Part shown: positions 26,479 to 35,322 of the stretch, in pieces
Numbering within the stretch: position 1 is the stretch's first letter
How the letters are laid out: every line of letters begins with the position of its first letter
Source of the DNA: Aquipseudomonas alcaligenes_A
GTDB taxonomy: Bacteria > Pseudomonadota > Gammaproteobacteria > Pseudomonadales > Pseudomonadaceae
Reading direction: 5' to 3' (one strand)
NCBI GenBank assembly: GCA_048595745.1
Contig: CP184361.1
DNA length: 64,000 nucleotides
The notes under the pieces: generated by a model
Databases searched by the model: none
What the model saw: only the letters and a program-made list of their open reading frames with translations
What the model was told of the DNA's origin: nothing
Translations under genes and position numbers: made by a program

Positions 26479-26907
26479 TCAGCCGCGCAGGCTGCCCTCG
26501 CGCTCCCACACGCAACGCACCCGCAGATCGGCTTCCTGCGGGCTGTGGAAGCCGCTCTCAGACTCCCAGCGGAAGGTATGCAGGCCGTTCAGTTCGGTTT
26601 CCAGGTGCACCACGGCGCTGGCCCAATACAGGCGCTGCAGCAAGGCCTCGAACTCCTTGACCCACAGCGCCCACTCATACTCGATGGCCTGATAGCTGGC
26701 GCCGAAGTGGATGACCTGGGTCTGGTACAGCCCCTCGCCCTCGTTGCCGCAGAAGGAGAACATTTCGCGGCCGAGAAACGGCCAGGCGTCGCCCTGGGGC
26801 AGTTGCTCCAGCACCTGGCGATTGGTGCCACGACGCAGCAGACGCTGCTCGCGATCACCGGACGGCCAGTCGCGGATGCAGCCATAGACGATGGATTCGG
26901 ACTCCAC
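26479..26907 (-). CDS. Conserved protein of unknown function
   Basis: A 142-residue acidic protein with no signal peptide or membrane helix. Notable segments are SIVYGCIRDWPSGD near the N-terminus and REMFSFCGNEGEGLYQTQVI. The start is GTG at 26907 with GGAG eight bases upstream. I recognise no family. Lying alone between ynfA and the MFS gene on the same strand, it could be co-transcribed with the MFS gene, 67 bases upstream. Confidence 0.7.
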   Translation of the reverse strand: MESESIVYGCIRDWPSGDREQRLLRRGTNRQVLEQLPQGDAWPFLGREMFSFCGNEGEGLYQTQVIHFGASYQAIEYEWALWVKEFEALLQRLYWASAVVHLETELNGLHTFRWESESGFHSPQEADLRVRCVWEREGSLRG

Positions 26908-26974
26908 GCGGGTACTCCAGAAAGTGCAGGCAGCCTTCTAACACAGGGAGTCCTCCCTGCAAAGGAACCAGTGC

Positions 26975-28135
26975 CTATGTCGACCGTTTCGGTGCCCGCA
27001 GGGCCCAGGCAATCAGACTCATCAGCGCCCCGAGGCCAATCAGCACCGCGAACGGTGCCTGGTAGCTGCCCGCCAGATCACGCCCCAGGCCGACCAGAAT
27101 GGGCGCCAGGCAGGCCATGCAGTAGCCGGCACACAGCATCATCGCAGTCCAGCGGCTGACCGCCAGCGGCGTGTGGACCTCATACAACGGCAACACCAGC
27201 GACAGGGCAAAGGAGCCACTGAGGGCGAAACCCATCAGCACGGCCCAGAGCTCCGGCAACAGGGTCGGCTGAAACGTGATCATGCCCAGACACAGCGTCA
27301 GGGTCAGCCCACAGGCCACCAGCAGCGGCTGGCGGATATCGAAGCGCTGGGCCAACCAAGGCAGCAACCAGGCGCTGGGCAGTCCGACCAGCATGAACAG
27401 GCTGAACAGCGCGTTGCTGTACAGCAGGCTCAAGCCAGCCTCGTGATAGCGCGCCACCAGCCAGGTCGCCATGGTGTAGAAAAACCCGGCCTGAATCGCG
27501 AAGAAACCCGTTACCAGCCAGGCGCGAGGCTCGCGCCAGGGCAGCCCCTGGCCATCGCCGACCACAGCCGCTTCGGCGCGGCTCGGCAGGCGCAACCAGA
27601 GCAAGCCGGCCAGCAGGGCCGGGAGGAACCAGGCGGCCAGGCCCAGACTCCAGTCATCACCCAGGCCCAAGGTCAGTGGCACAGACAGCACGGCGCCACC
27701 CGCACCACCGATGGCCATGCTGAAGGAATACCAGCCCACCACCTGGCCAACCTGATCGCGGAAATGCCGTTTGATGAAACCCGACAGCAGCGGCCCGGCC
27801 ACGGCGATGCCAGTACCGAGCAGCACGGCGCTGCCGATCAGCAACGGGCTGAGGTGCCCGCCGACACGCAGCAGTAGCGCCAGCATGATCAGCATGAGGC
27901 AACAGGCGATGGTCCGCTCCAGGCCGAAAAGCACGGCAAGACGCGGAGCCAGGGGGGCCAGCAGGCCCATGCAGAGAACCGGCAAGGCGGTGGTCAGGCT
28001 GATCAGGCCACGGCTCAGCGCGAGCTCCTCGGCGATACGTTCGATCAGCGGGGCGAAGGAGGTGATGCCGGGGCGCAGATTGATCGCCGCCAGCACCAGC
28101 GCCACCATCAACAGGGCCCTGGATACGGGTTTCAC
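26975..28135 (-). CDS. MFS transporter, CynX/NimT-like
   Basis: A 386-residue major facilitator with about twelve hydrophobic helices. The N-terminal stretch AAINLRPGITSFAPLIERI is typical of the CynX (cyanate)/NimT (2-nitroimidazole) group. A central loop around LPSRAEAAVVGDGQ joins the two halves. No cyanase or carbonic anhydrase gene is adjacent, so cyanate as substrate is not supported. It diverges from the tubulin-like gene. Confidence 0.87.
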   Translation of the reverse strand: MKPVSRALLMVALVLAAINLRPGITSFAPLIERIAEELALSRGLISLTTALPVLCMGLLAPLAPRLAVLFGLERTIACCLMLIMLALLLRVGGHLSPLLIGSAVLLGTGIAVAGPLLSGFIKRHFRDQVGQVVGWYSFSMAIGGAGGAVLSVPLTLGLGDDWSLGLAAWFLPALLAGLLWLRLPSRAEAAVVGDGQGLPWREPRAWLVTGFFAIQAGFFYTMATWLVARYHEAGLSLLYSNALFSLFMLVGLPSAWLLPWLAQRFDIRQPLLVACGLTLTLCLGMITFQPTLLPELWAVLMGFALSGSFALSLVLPLYEVHTPLAVSRWTAMMLCAGYCMACLAPILVGLGRDLAGSYQAPFAVLIGLGALMSLIAWALRAPKRST

Positions 28136-28521
28136 GGTACATCCAACAGCATGACGGCCAGATAGGCCGGGGCGCTTACCCTACCCCGCGGCATGTCGGT
28201 ACGGCAATACGAATCTGACCAATCAGGCAAGTTAATAACCCACATGAGCTTCCCGTAAATGACATTCCTGCGACCCGCAGAATGCGTTCATATGTCTGCC
28301 AAAGCGACAGAAAACCGACCACGAACAAACGGCCGACGAACCTAAATGGCACTTCGCCATTGAACCGTCGCCAGACCACGGCCAGCGCGGCACGCGCCAA
28401 ATAAAAAGAGTGGCGCCTGCCTCGAACAATGTTCATACGCTGTATATAGTGCTTATTCGTGAAAGCCTGGGTTTTACGGAATAACCCACCAATAAGAAAA
28501 GCTGCTGCCAACAGTCACGGA
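28136..28521. other. 386-base divergent gap upstream of the tubulin-like gene
   Basis: No credible gene. The stretch is visibly less GC-rich than its flanks. It holds a small hairpin, AATGG CACTTCG CCATT (28345-28361), and an AT-rich segment GCTGTATATAGTGCTTATTC (28438-28457) that could hold a promoter for the gene to the right. A 111-codon frame on the minus strand (28176-28511) has no site or family character. Confidence 0.5.
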
Positions 28522-30711
28522 ATGTCGACGATGAAAACAACTAAAGACGTAGATTCCACCGTTTCCGAGCCCCGTACCGTCGCATCGCCCGTGATCGAAC
28601 CCCCATCGGTACCGGCCATACCCGCCTCGACCCTGCCGCTCAGTAGCGAGCAGTACATGTATTTCACCGAGCGTGACATCGACCGCATCCTGGAAAATCT
28701 CGACGGACTGCGCGAGCGGGTGTTCCCCAAACTGCATGGCGAAGACGCACTGGATGCGCTGCATGCCCAGCACTTCCCTTCGGTGTGCCTGATCGGCCTC
28801 GGCCGTTGCGGTTCGAACATCGCCCTGGATGTCGCCTCGCTGGTGTACAACGCGCGGCGCTTCTACCTCAACGAATTCAGCAACCAGGAAAAGAGCGGCT
28901 CCGAACAGCGCCCGGCCGGCTGGCTGCGCAGCAACCTGCGCCTGGCCGGCAGCCGCGCCGCCAAGCCGGTATTCCTGATCGAGCCGCTGGTGATGCTGGG
29001 CGACCTGGACAAGGACATCGAGGGGCGCATCCGCTTCTCGCGCAAGGCCGAGACCAGCGGCTTCCTCGACGACTACAGCAAGATGAAGATCATGGACCTG
29101 TCCGAGGTCCACGCCGGCGGCGCCGGTAACGCCCCGATCCTCGGCCAGTACCTGGCCAAGATCATCCTCAACAAGGATACCCAGCGTTTCTCCAACGCCG
29201 ACTGGAAGTTCATCCACAGCTACCTGATCGACTCCTGCGGCATCAAGGCCAACCAGTCGCGCCTGTACTTCTACATCTTCAGCGCCGGCGGCGGCACCGG
29301 CTCGGGCATGGCCTCGGAGTTCGGCCTGGCCCAGCAGTTCGCCTACATGAGCAAGACCTTCGAGACCAAGCAGGAAAGCAGCAGCGAGGACAACCGCGGC
29401 CACTCCTTCGTCTTCGAGCCGATCTTCACCAGCGGCATCTGCATCCTGCCGAACATCTCCGACCAGCGCATCGAGATGTCCGAGGCCCTGCATATCAACG
29501 CCGGCCGCCTGCTGTGCAAGTACCTCGCCGAGGAGTGGGACTTCTCCTACAACTTCGACAGCGAGGAAACCGGCGAAGAGAGCGTGATGCGCCGCATCCG
29601 CCCATGGAACGCCATGATGCTGATCTCCAACGACATCATGCGTTATGCCGAGGAAAGCGACGGCGGCAACGTGCAGAACATCGACGTGAACGCCATGGAG
29701 CGCCACGCCAACCAGTACATCTCGCAGCAGATCTTCAACATCCTCACCGCCCAGGCGGTGACCACCGACTACGACCAGAACTACTTCCGCCGCGCCGGTA
29801 TCGACATCGGCGAGACCATCCGCCTGGATGCCAATGACCTGTTCATGAGCCTGGCCGGCCCGGTCGCCGTGGCTTACGCGGAGTCCGTGGTGGCCGAGCA
29901 GGCCACGCCGGCGCCCACCGACAAGTTCAAGGTGTTCGAGAAAGAGCAGCCCAAGCTCAATATCGACGACCTGTTCTTCCGCTCCATCGACCTGCCGCAC
30001 TTCAACAAGGCGACCCAGGCCATCGAGGGCATCAGCCTGCTGCCGATCGAGGCCAAGCGCTACCGCGCGGCGCTGGAGCAGTACAAGAAGTCCAACTACG
30101 ACGCCAGCGCGCTGAGCGACCTGCACTTCTTCAAGAACTGCTCCTCGGTGGTGTCCATCGTCTCGCTGCCGAAGGACTACAAGCTGTCCTACATGGACCT
30201 GAACCGGCTCAAGACCCACCTCAACAGCCTGTTCCCCAACACCACCCTGAAACGCTACGCCCTGGTCATCGGCGCCTCGGCCAACCTGTCGCTGACCACC
30301 CTGATCGTCAAGAGTCCGTGCCTGTCGGACGACTTCCTGACCCTGATCGTTGCCTTCATCAAGCGCTGCTTCGCCCGCGACCAGTACCGTTACGACGAGA
30401 GCCTGGACAACGCCATGCTCGACTTCATCGTCTCCGAGGACTTCGACGAGGCGCGCATCGAGGCCATGCTCAACGAGTACGAGAACCCGGCGAAGATCCT
30501 CGACACCAACTGGTACGCGATCAAGCCGATGTACGAGAAGAAGTACCGCGAGTTGATCCACGACCACGACAAGTTCGTCTCGATCAATGACATCCGCCTG
30601 TCGCGCGACAGCGTGAAGAAAGCCATCAAGTACCTGCGCGAGATCTACCGCCACCGCGTCGGCAAGACCCGCGTCATCTCGCTCAACGACTACGACGGCC
30701 ACAAGGCCTGA
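28522..30711 (+). CDS. FtsZ/tubulin-superfamily protein with long N- and C-terminal extensions
   Basis: A 729-residue protein. Signatures of a GTP-binding tubulin-like core are visible in order: the T1-like loop GLGRCGSN (92-99), the tubulin signature SAGGGTGSGMA (254-264), the S7 strand ending LISND (367-371, compare IPND in FtsZ) and a T7-like loop RLDANDL (434-440) keeping both aspartates of FtsZ NLDFADV. About 90 residues precede the fold and about 270 follow it. It resembles the Tubulin_2/FtsZ-like families thought to remodel membranes. True FtsZ is about 390 residues and sits in the dcw cluster; this gene stands alone between a divergent MFS gene and a terminator. Start uncertain between 28522 and the ATG at 28531. 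Function unknown. Confidence 0.85.
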   Translation: MSTMKTTKDVDSTVSEPRTVASPVIEPPSVPAIPASTLPLSSEQYMYFTERDIDRILENLDGLRERVFPKLHGEDALDALHAQHFPSVCLIGLGRCGSNIALDVASLVYNARRFYLNEFSNQEKSGSEQRPAGWLRSNLRLAGSRAAKPVFLIEPLVMLGDLDKDIEGRIRFSRKAETSGFLDDYSKMKIMDLSEVHAGGAGNAPILGQYLAKIILNKDTQRFSNADWKFIHSYLIDSCGIKANQSRLYFYIFSAGGGTGSGMASEFGLAQQFAYMSKTFETKQESSSEDNRGHSFVFEPIFTSGICILPNISDQRIEMSEALHINAGRLLCKYLAEEWDFSYNFDSEETGEESVMRRIRPWNAMMLISNDIMRYAEESDGGNVQNIDVNAMERHANQYISQQIFNILTAQAVTTDYDQNYFRRAGIDIGETIRLDANDLFMSLAGPVAVAYAESVVAEQATPAPTDKFKVFEKEQPKLNIDDLFFRSIDLPHFNKATQAIEGISLLPIEAKRYRAALEQYKKSNYDASALSDLHFFKNCSSVVSIVSLPKDYKLSYMDLNRLKTHLNSLFPNTTLKRYALVIGASANLSLTTLIVKSPCLSDDFLTLIVAFIKRCFARDQYRYDESLDNAMLDFIVSEDFDEARIEAMLNEYENPAKILDTNWYAIKPMYEKKYRELIHDHDKFVSINDIRLSRDSVKKAIKYLREIYRHRVGKTRVISLNDYDGHKA

Positions 30712-30728
30712 GTGGCGGCGAAAAGAGA

Positions 30729-30754
30729 AAGGCCTGCAGTTGCAGGCCTTTTAT
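30729..30754. terminator. Bidirectional terminator
   Basis: AAGGCCTGCA and TGCAGGCCTT form a 10-bp stem with a 2-base loop, followed by TTTTAT on the plus strand and TTTCTCTTTT on the minus strand. It separates the tubulin-like gene from the convergent O-antigen ligase gene. Confidence 0.9.
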
Positions 30755-30766
30755 ATTGAGCTCGTT

Positions 30767-31981
30767 TTAGGTCACTGGCTTTCTCAAACCCAGCAGAATG
30801 CCTACTGGAAACCAGAACAACGCCCAATATGGGCTAGGCCGATGAAAGATCGCATAGACATCGGAAATCATCGCCACCATAGCCAACACCAGCAGCCCCA
30901 TAGCCAATTGTGCCAATGGTAACGCTCGGCACTGCCAGGCCTTGAACAGCAGGCTTAGCACAAAGGCTACAAATAAGCCGATCCCGACAAGCCCATACTC
31001 ATACCAAAGCTGCAGATACAAACTGTGTGCGTGGATAAATGACTGCCCGGTAGGGAAGGTGAACTCAAAGTCGGCCCCCGCGCCACGCCCCATGAGCCAG
31101 AATTCCGAAAGGCGACCCAGCCAGCCCACCCAGATGAGCTCACGGCCGTTGACCCCAACTCTCTGCTCATTCTGTAGTTCAGGCCAAAACCAGTAGGCCG
31201 CCAAACAGAGCACTACAGCACCCAAGCTAAGCAGCGCGTAAGACTTGCGGCTGTTCGTAATGAGTAGAAGAGCCAGCCCACCGGCTCCCAGAGAAAACCA
31301 AGAGCCCCGAGAGAACGTCAGCAAAATATAAAAGGCGAGACCCGCGATGGCCAACATCAAGAACAGCGAGCGCCAAGGCCCCATACCGGGCCGCAACAAA
31401 AGCCAGGTAGCAATAATTGTGAATATTGAATAGTAAAGACCCGCTATGATCGGGTGCTTCAAGTCCCCAAAGCCTCGCCAGCCCAACTCCCACAAGCGTA
31501 CCCAGCGAAATGCCTCATAACTTAACGGGCGATCGAGAACAACAAACTGGTAGTAGAGGGTCAACCAGGCGAATACAGCAGCCACTATCAGCGAGATGAC
31601 CAAAACGAGCATTAGAAACTTCTCATGCCGAGTCAAACTGGCTACTGCAGCAACATAAAAGATCAGCAATAGCACAAGTTTCAACCAGTTCCAGAAGTCT
31701 TTATCTGACCCAGGATGTACACCTGCGTACAACAGCACCCAACCCAGCAAAAAAAGAAAAATAACCGCGGGCAACTGCCTCCAGAGATCGAGCATCAGGC
31801 GCTCACGCAGGAGCAGCAAGAGTGCTGGCAAGAACAGCGACAGATAAAGCTGCGTAGCGTACCGACTGCCATCATTATTCAGCAGAAGACCACTTAACTG
31901 AATAAAAACGCCGAGAGCCAGAAGAAGAATGAGCACCTTACCAAGCCCCTTTATCTCCCGCCCAATCAACTGCCGCAACAT
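30767..31981 (-). CDS. O-antigen ligase / polymerase-type (Wzy_C) membrane protein
   Basis: A 404-residue protein with about eleven hydrophobic helices and one large periplasmic loop. The core LLTFSRGSWFSLG followed by IHAHSLYLQLWYEYGLVG is the Wzy_C signature, with the conserved His. Members join O-antigen to lipid A-core, glycosylate proteins, or polymerise polysaccharide. Base composition is clearly AT-richer than neighbouring genes. It follows the glycosylphosphotransferase gene by 33 bases on the same strand, so a shared transcript is likely. AAGAGAG precedes the ATG. Confidence 0.87.
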   Translation of the reverse strand: MLRQLIGREIKGLGKVLILLLALGVFIQLSGLLLNNDGSRYATQLYLSLFLPALLLLLRERLMLDLWRQLPAVIFLFLLGWVLLYAGVHPGSDKDFWNWLKLVLLLIFYVAAVASLTRHEKFLMLVLVISLIVAAVFAWLTLYYQFVVLDRPLSYEAFRWVRLWELGWRGFGDLKHPIIAGLYYSIFTIIATWLLLRPGMGPWRSLFLMLAIAGLAFYILLTFSRGSWFSLGAGGLALLLITNSRKSYALLSLGAVVLCLAAYWFWPELQNEQRVGVNGRELIWVGWLGRLSEFWLMGRGAGADFEFTFPTGQSFIHAHSLYLQLWYEYGLVGIGLFVAFVLSLLFKAWQCRALPLAQLAMGLLVLAMVAMISDVYAIFHRPSPYWALFWFPVGILLGLRKPVT

Positions 31982-32014
31982 CGAGACTCTCTTAAAACGA
32001 AAATAAAAATAAAA

Positions 32015-33427
32015 TCAATAGGCATTTCTATTGATAAATCCTTTGAAGATCGTCCATAGAATAATCTTCAAATCCAGCCCCAGCGACCAGTTATCGATAT
32101 ACCAGAGATCAAACTCCACTCGCTTCTGCATCTTCTCCAACGTATCAGTCTGCCCGCGATAGCCATTCACCTGAGCCCACCCGGTTATACCTGGCTTAAC
32201 CTTGTGGCGCTGCATGTAAGATTCGACCAGGTCCTTATAATATTCGTTATGCATGAGTGCATGCGGGCGCGGCCCCACAATCGACATCCGCCCCTGTAAT
32301 ACGTTAAAGAACTGAGGCAACTCATCCAGGCTGGTGCGCCTTAAAAACGCACCCACCTTGGTGACGCGCTCATCATTCTTGCTGGCCTGAGTGACCTGTC
32401 CGTTCGACTCCTGATGCACCACCATCGAGCGAAATTTGTAGACCTTGAAGCGCTTGCCATTGATACCCGTACGATATTGCTTGAATAAAACAGGCCCCTT
32501 GGAAGTGAGGGCAATCGCCACCATAATCAAAAGACAAACTGGCAATATCAAGATAGAGATCAGCCCCCCCAGAATGATGTCCTCCATTCGTTTGAGCACC
32601 CGAGCAGGGCCATCCATCGGACTGCAACTCAGGTCCAAAGCATAAAGCCCCGCGATATTGGTCACCTTGTGATTAAGCAGAGGTATATCGCCCCACTCTG
32701 GAATAAAACGTATTGCCACTGTGTGATGACGCAGCGCATACATAACTTCTTTAACCGCCGCCCCTTCACTTAGAGGCAAACACAACCAAACTTCATGAAC
32801 CCCCAAGACAGCGACCCGCAACTCCAAAGCATTGATCCATTCGCTATCTCGAGAGAAATCTAGGCTCTCTGCGATACGGAAACCGAACTCCCTAAGTGAC
32901 CGACTACTGTTCAGACGCTCAACAGAAGCACCACCAGCATCAACGACCAATACATGCTTCAGATTCCGCCCACCCGAACGCAGCAAACGCAGAAGCCAGT
33001 ACACTATCAAGCGAAGCAGTACGCTCAACCCACCCCCAAGAAAAAGCACATATACAAACCAACGACGGGAGTAATTATCGGATACCTTTAGAAAAAAAAT
33101 TACCGCAAGCAATATACCAACAGCGAAAACCCACCCAACTAATACATTACCAATCTGTCTGGCAAGAGAAATACCGCGCCAAGAACCGTAGACGCCACTC
33201 CCCCAGAGACTGAGCATGACAACGGAGGAAATGGTGAACGCGGCCGTTGTGTAGTGCGCATTCAAGTCTGCAGAATCAAACCGCAACCAGTAAGCAAGAT
33301 AGACAGCAGCAATGACCAACAGAAAATCGAGTACCGCCGCCAATAGCGGAATGGGATATCGCTCGGCGAAAGTAGGCTGGTATCGAGACTCAAACAACAT
33401 GACCAGATACGACTCCATGTCATCCAT
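32015..33427 (-). CDS. Undecaprenyl-phosphate sugar phosphotransferase (WcaJ/WbaP type)
   Basis: A 470-residue membrane protein that starts glycan assembly by moving a sugar-1-phosphate to undecaprenyl phosphate. There are four N-terminal helices (about 24-140), a nucleotide-fold region (about 155-260), a hydrophobic hairpin (about 280-305) and the catalytic C-terminal domain with FKVYKFRSM, DELPQFFNVLQGRMSIVGPRP and KPGITGWAQVNGYRG. Glucose is the usual substrate of the full-length WcaJ type; galactose cannot be excluded. The gene is AT-rich relative to the window. No glycosyltransferase, Wzx or Wzz gene lies beside it. Start uncertain between GTG 33433, ATG 33427 and ATG 33418. Confidence 0.9.
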   Translation of the reverse strand: MDDMESYLVMLFESRYQPTFAERYPIPLLAAVLDFLLVIAAVYLAYWLRFDSADLNAHYTTAAFTISSVVMLSLWGSGVYGSWRGISLARQIGNVLVGWVFAVGILLAVIFFLKVSDNYSRRWFVYVLFLGGGLSVLLRLIVYWLLRLLRSGGRNLKHVLVVDAGGASVERLNSSRSLREFGFRIAESLDFSRDSEWINALELRVAVLGVHEVWLCLPLSEGAAVKEVMYALRHHTVAIRFIPEWGDIPLLNHKVTNIAGLYALDLSCSPMDGPARVLKRMEDIILGGLISILILPVCLLIMVAIALTSKGPVLFKQYRTGINGKRFKVYKFRSMVVHQESNGQVTQASKNDERVTKVGAFLRRTSLDELPQFFNVLQGRMSIVGPRPHALMHNEYYKDLVESYMQRHKVKPGITGWAQVNGYRGQTDTLEKMQKRVEFDLWYIDNWSLGLDLKIILWTIFKGFINRNAY

Positions 33428-33574
33428 GGCCACCGCATAGCGGCAGAAGGGGCAAAAACCTCCCTAGTTTACGGCAACAGCCTCGGTCTGTCCGTCATTT
33501 CTCCGTCCTATTGGACAACATCAGGACTGAGACCTGCATCACACTGCCAGCCGAAGCGCGATATGCGCACAAGA

Positions 33575-33593
33575 GATAATGATTCTCAAACCA
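33575..33593. promoter_or_regulatory. Possible Fur-box-like sequence
   Basis: GATAATGATTCTCAAACCA matches about 12 of 19 positions of the Fur consensus, with a perfect first half (GATAATGAT). It lies about 150 bases upstream of the sugar phosphotransferase start, in the 233-base gap before the cobJ 3' end. Weak second half, so only a candidate. Confidence 0.25.
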
Positions 33594-33660
33594 TGTACTG
33601 ACGACACCTTATTCGATGGTCAAGACTTCCGGCAGTATGGGATCAGACTCTATGCAGTCC

Positions 33661-35322
33661 CTATCGCTCAAACGGATACCACCTCGGCGTGTACACCCAC
33701 TCGCCGCCGCCCTGACGCGGGAAACGGCGGGTCTGGCTGGAGCCGATGATCACCAGGGTGCGCATGTCCACCAGCTCCGGGGTCAGCTCGCCGAGGGTCA
33801 GCACGCGCAACGCCTCCGCGGGGCGACCGATGTCGCGACCGAGCACCACCAGGGTCTGCGGTTCGCGGTGCTGGCGCAACAGGTCGAGCGCGCGACCGAG
33901 TTGCCAGGGGCGTGCCTTGGAAATGGGGTTGTAGAAAGCCATGGCCAGGTCGGCGGCGGCCGCGTGCTGCAGGCGTTTCTCGATCACCGCCCAGGGTTTG
34001 AGGTTGTCGGACAGCGAGATCAGGCAGAAGTCGTGCCCCAGCGGCGCACCGGCCCTGGCGGCGGTGGCCAGGGCGGCGGAGATGCCGGGCAGTACTTCCA
34101 GCTCCACACCCTGCCAGCGCGGGTCGCTGGAGGCTTCAAGCGCTTCCATCACGGCTGCGGCCATGGCGAATACGCCGGGGTCGCCCGACGACACCATCAC
34201 CACCCGCCGCCCCTGCGCGGCCAGCTCGAAGGCATGGGCAGCGCGCTGCAGTTCCTCACGATTGTCGCTGGCGTGCAGGCACTGGCCTTCACGGTAGGGA
34301 CCGGCCATGGCTACGTAGGTCTCGTAGCCGAGCACGTCCTCGGCCTGGTCCAGCGCACTGCGCACGGCCGGAGCCAGCAGTTCGGCGCAGCCGGGGCCGA
34401 TGCCGACCACGCTGAGGCGACCACGCGGGCGCCCCAAGGCGCTCGCGGACTCGGGGCTGCCAGCCAGATGCAGGCTCAGCCCCGGCGTCTCGTGGCAGGC
34501 CGGCGGCAGTGCAGCCGGCGAGTCGATGAAGCGCAGCGGTACTTTCAACTCGGCGGCGGCCTGCTCGGCGAGTGGCAGCGCACGTCCCTCGCCCTCGACC
34601 AGCAGCGCGGCCAGCGCCGCCTCGGCCAGGCCGGCATCTGCCAGTGCGGCACGCACGCGCTCGACGCTGGGCTCCGTGCATCGCGCCAGCACCCGACGCG
34701 GATGAATCAGCAGCGCATCGTCGCCACTGACGGCGGACACATCAATACGCAGGCAGCGCTCGCCCTCGGCATGCACAGGCAGATTGGCCTGCTGCAACCA
34801 GGGAGCCTCGCCCTCGACGCGCAGGCGTGCGCCGCCGAGCAGGTCGCTGACCAAGCGCTTGCCCTGTTCCAGGTCGGCCAGAACATAGCCCTCCGGCGGA
34901 TCGAGCAGGCAGGTACCGAAGCGCAGCTCACCGCTGGTGGTAATGGCCGGCGCTACCGTCAGCCACTCGCCCAGCTCGCGCGCCAGGCGGTTGACCCCGG
35001 CTAGGCCGCCGAGCAACGGCACCACGGCGCTGCCATCTTCGGCCAGTGCCAGCACCGGCGGCTCCATCCCCTTCTCCGCCAGCAGCGGCGCCAGGCTGCG
35101 GATCACGATGCCGGCTGCGCACAGGGCGATGATCGGAGTGCCGGCGCGGTACAGGCCACGCAGATGCTCGCCGAACTCGTGGTAAGGCTCATCGACCTCC
35201 TCCACCCGCCCGACCAGGCCGTGGATGCGGGCCTCGGGATAGCGCTCGCGCACGCGGCGTGCGGTCTCTAGAGCCGAGGTGCCGAGAATAACGATGGCGG
35301 CAGGATTCACGGACTCAGCCAC
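33661..35322 (-). CDS. cobJ: CbiG-CobJ fusion: cobalamin ring-contraction protein and precorrin-3B C17-methyltransferase
   Basis: A 553-residue fusion. The N-terminal half (about 1-300) is CbiG-like, with PIIALCAAGIVIRSLAPLL and VPLLGGLAGVNRLARELGE. The C-terminal half (about 310-553) is the CobJ/CbiH methyltransferase, with SVVGIGPGCAELLAPAV, the SAM loop VMVSSGDPGVFAMAAAV and MAFYNPISKARPWQLG. CobJ methylates C17 with ring contraction. A CbiG domain belongs to the anaerobic route but is often kept beside CobG-type enzymes in pseudomonads. Last gene of the cobG-H-I-J unit; its start overlaps cobI by eight bases. Confidence 0.94.
   Translation of the reverse strand: MAESVNPAAIVILGTSALETARRVRERYPEARIHGLVGRVEEVDEPYHEFGEHLRGLYRAGTPIIALCAAGIVIRSLAPLLAEKGMEPPVLALAEDGSAVVPLLGGLAGVNRLARELGEWLTVAPAITTSGELRFGTCLLDPPEGYVLADLEQGKRLVSDLLGGARLRVEGEAPWLQQANLPVHAEGERCLRIDVSAVSGDDALLIHPRRVLARCTEPSVERVRAALADAGLAEAALAALLVEGEGRALPLAEQAAAELKVPLRFIDSPAALPPACHETPGLSLHLAGSPESASALGRPRGRLSVVGIGPGCAELLAPAVRSALDQAEDVLGYETYVAMAGPYREGQCLHASDNREELQRAAHAFELAAQGRRVVMVSSGDPGVFAMAAAVMEALEASSDPRWQGVELEVLPGISAALATAARAGAPLGHDFCLISLSDNLKPWAVIEKRLQHAAAADLAMAFYNPISKARPWQLGRALDLLRQHREPQTLVVLGRDIGRPAEALRVLTLGELTPELVDMRTLVIIGSSQTRRFPRQGGGEWVYTPRWYPFER

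Noticed and set aside
28176..28511. A 111-codon minus-strand frame in the gap before the tubulin-like gene
   Set aside because: No ribosome site, no family resemblance and the frame crosses a likely promoter region.
28474..30702. A 742-codon open frame on the minus strand across the whole tubulin-like gene
   Set aside because: It is a shadow of a strongly supported gene in GC-rich DNA: composition is dominated by Val, Ala, Asp and Leu, with no family motif and no ribosome site.
30767..33427. A prophage or transposon in the AT-rich segment
   Set aside because: No integrase, transposase, terminal inverted repeats or tRNA target site are visible; only two glycan genes.
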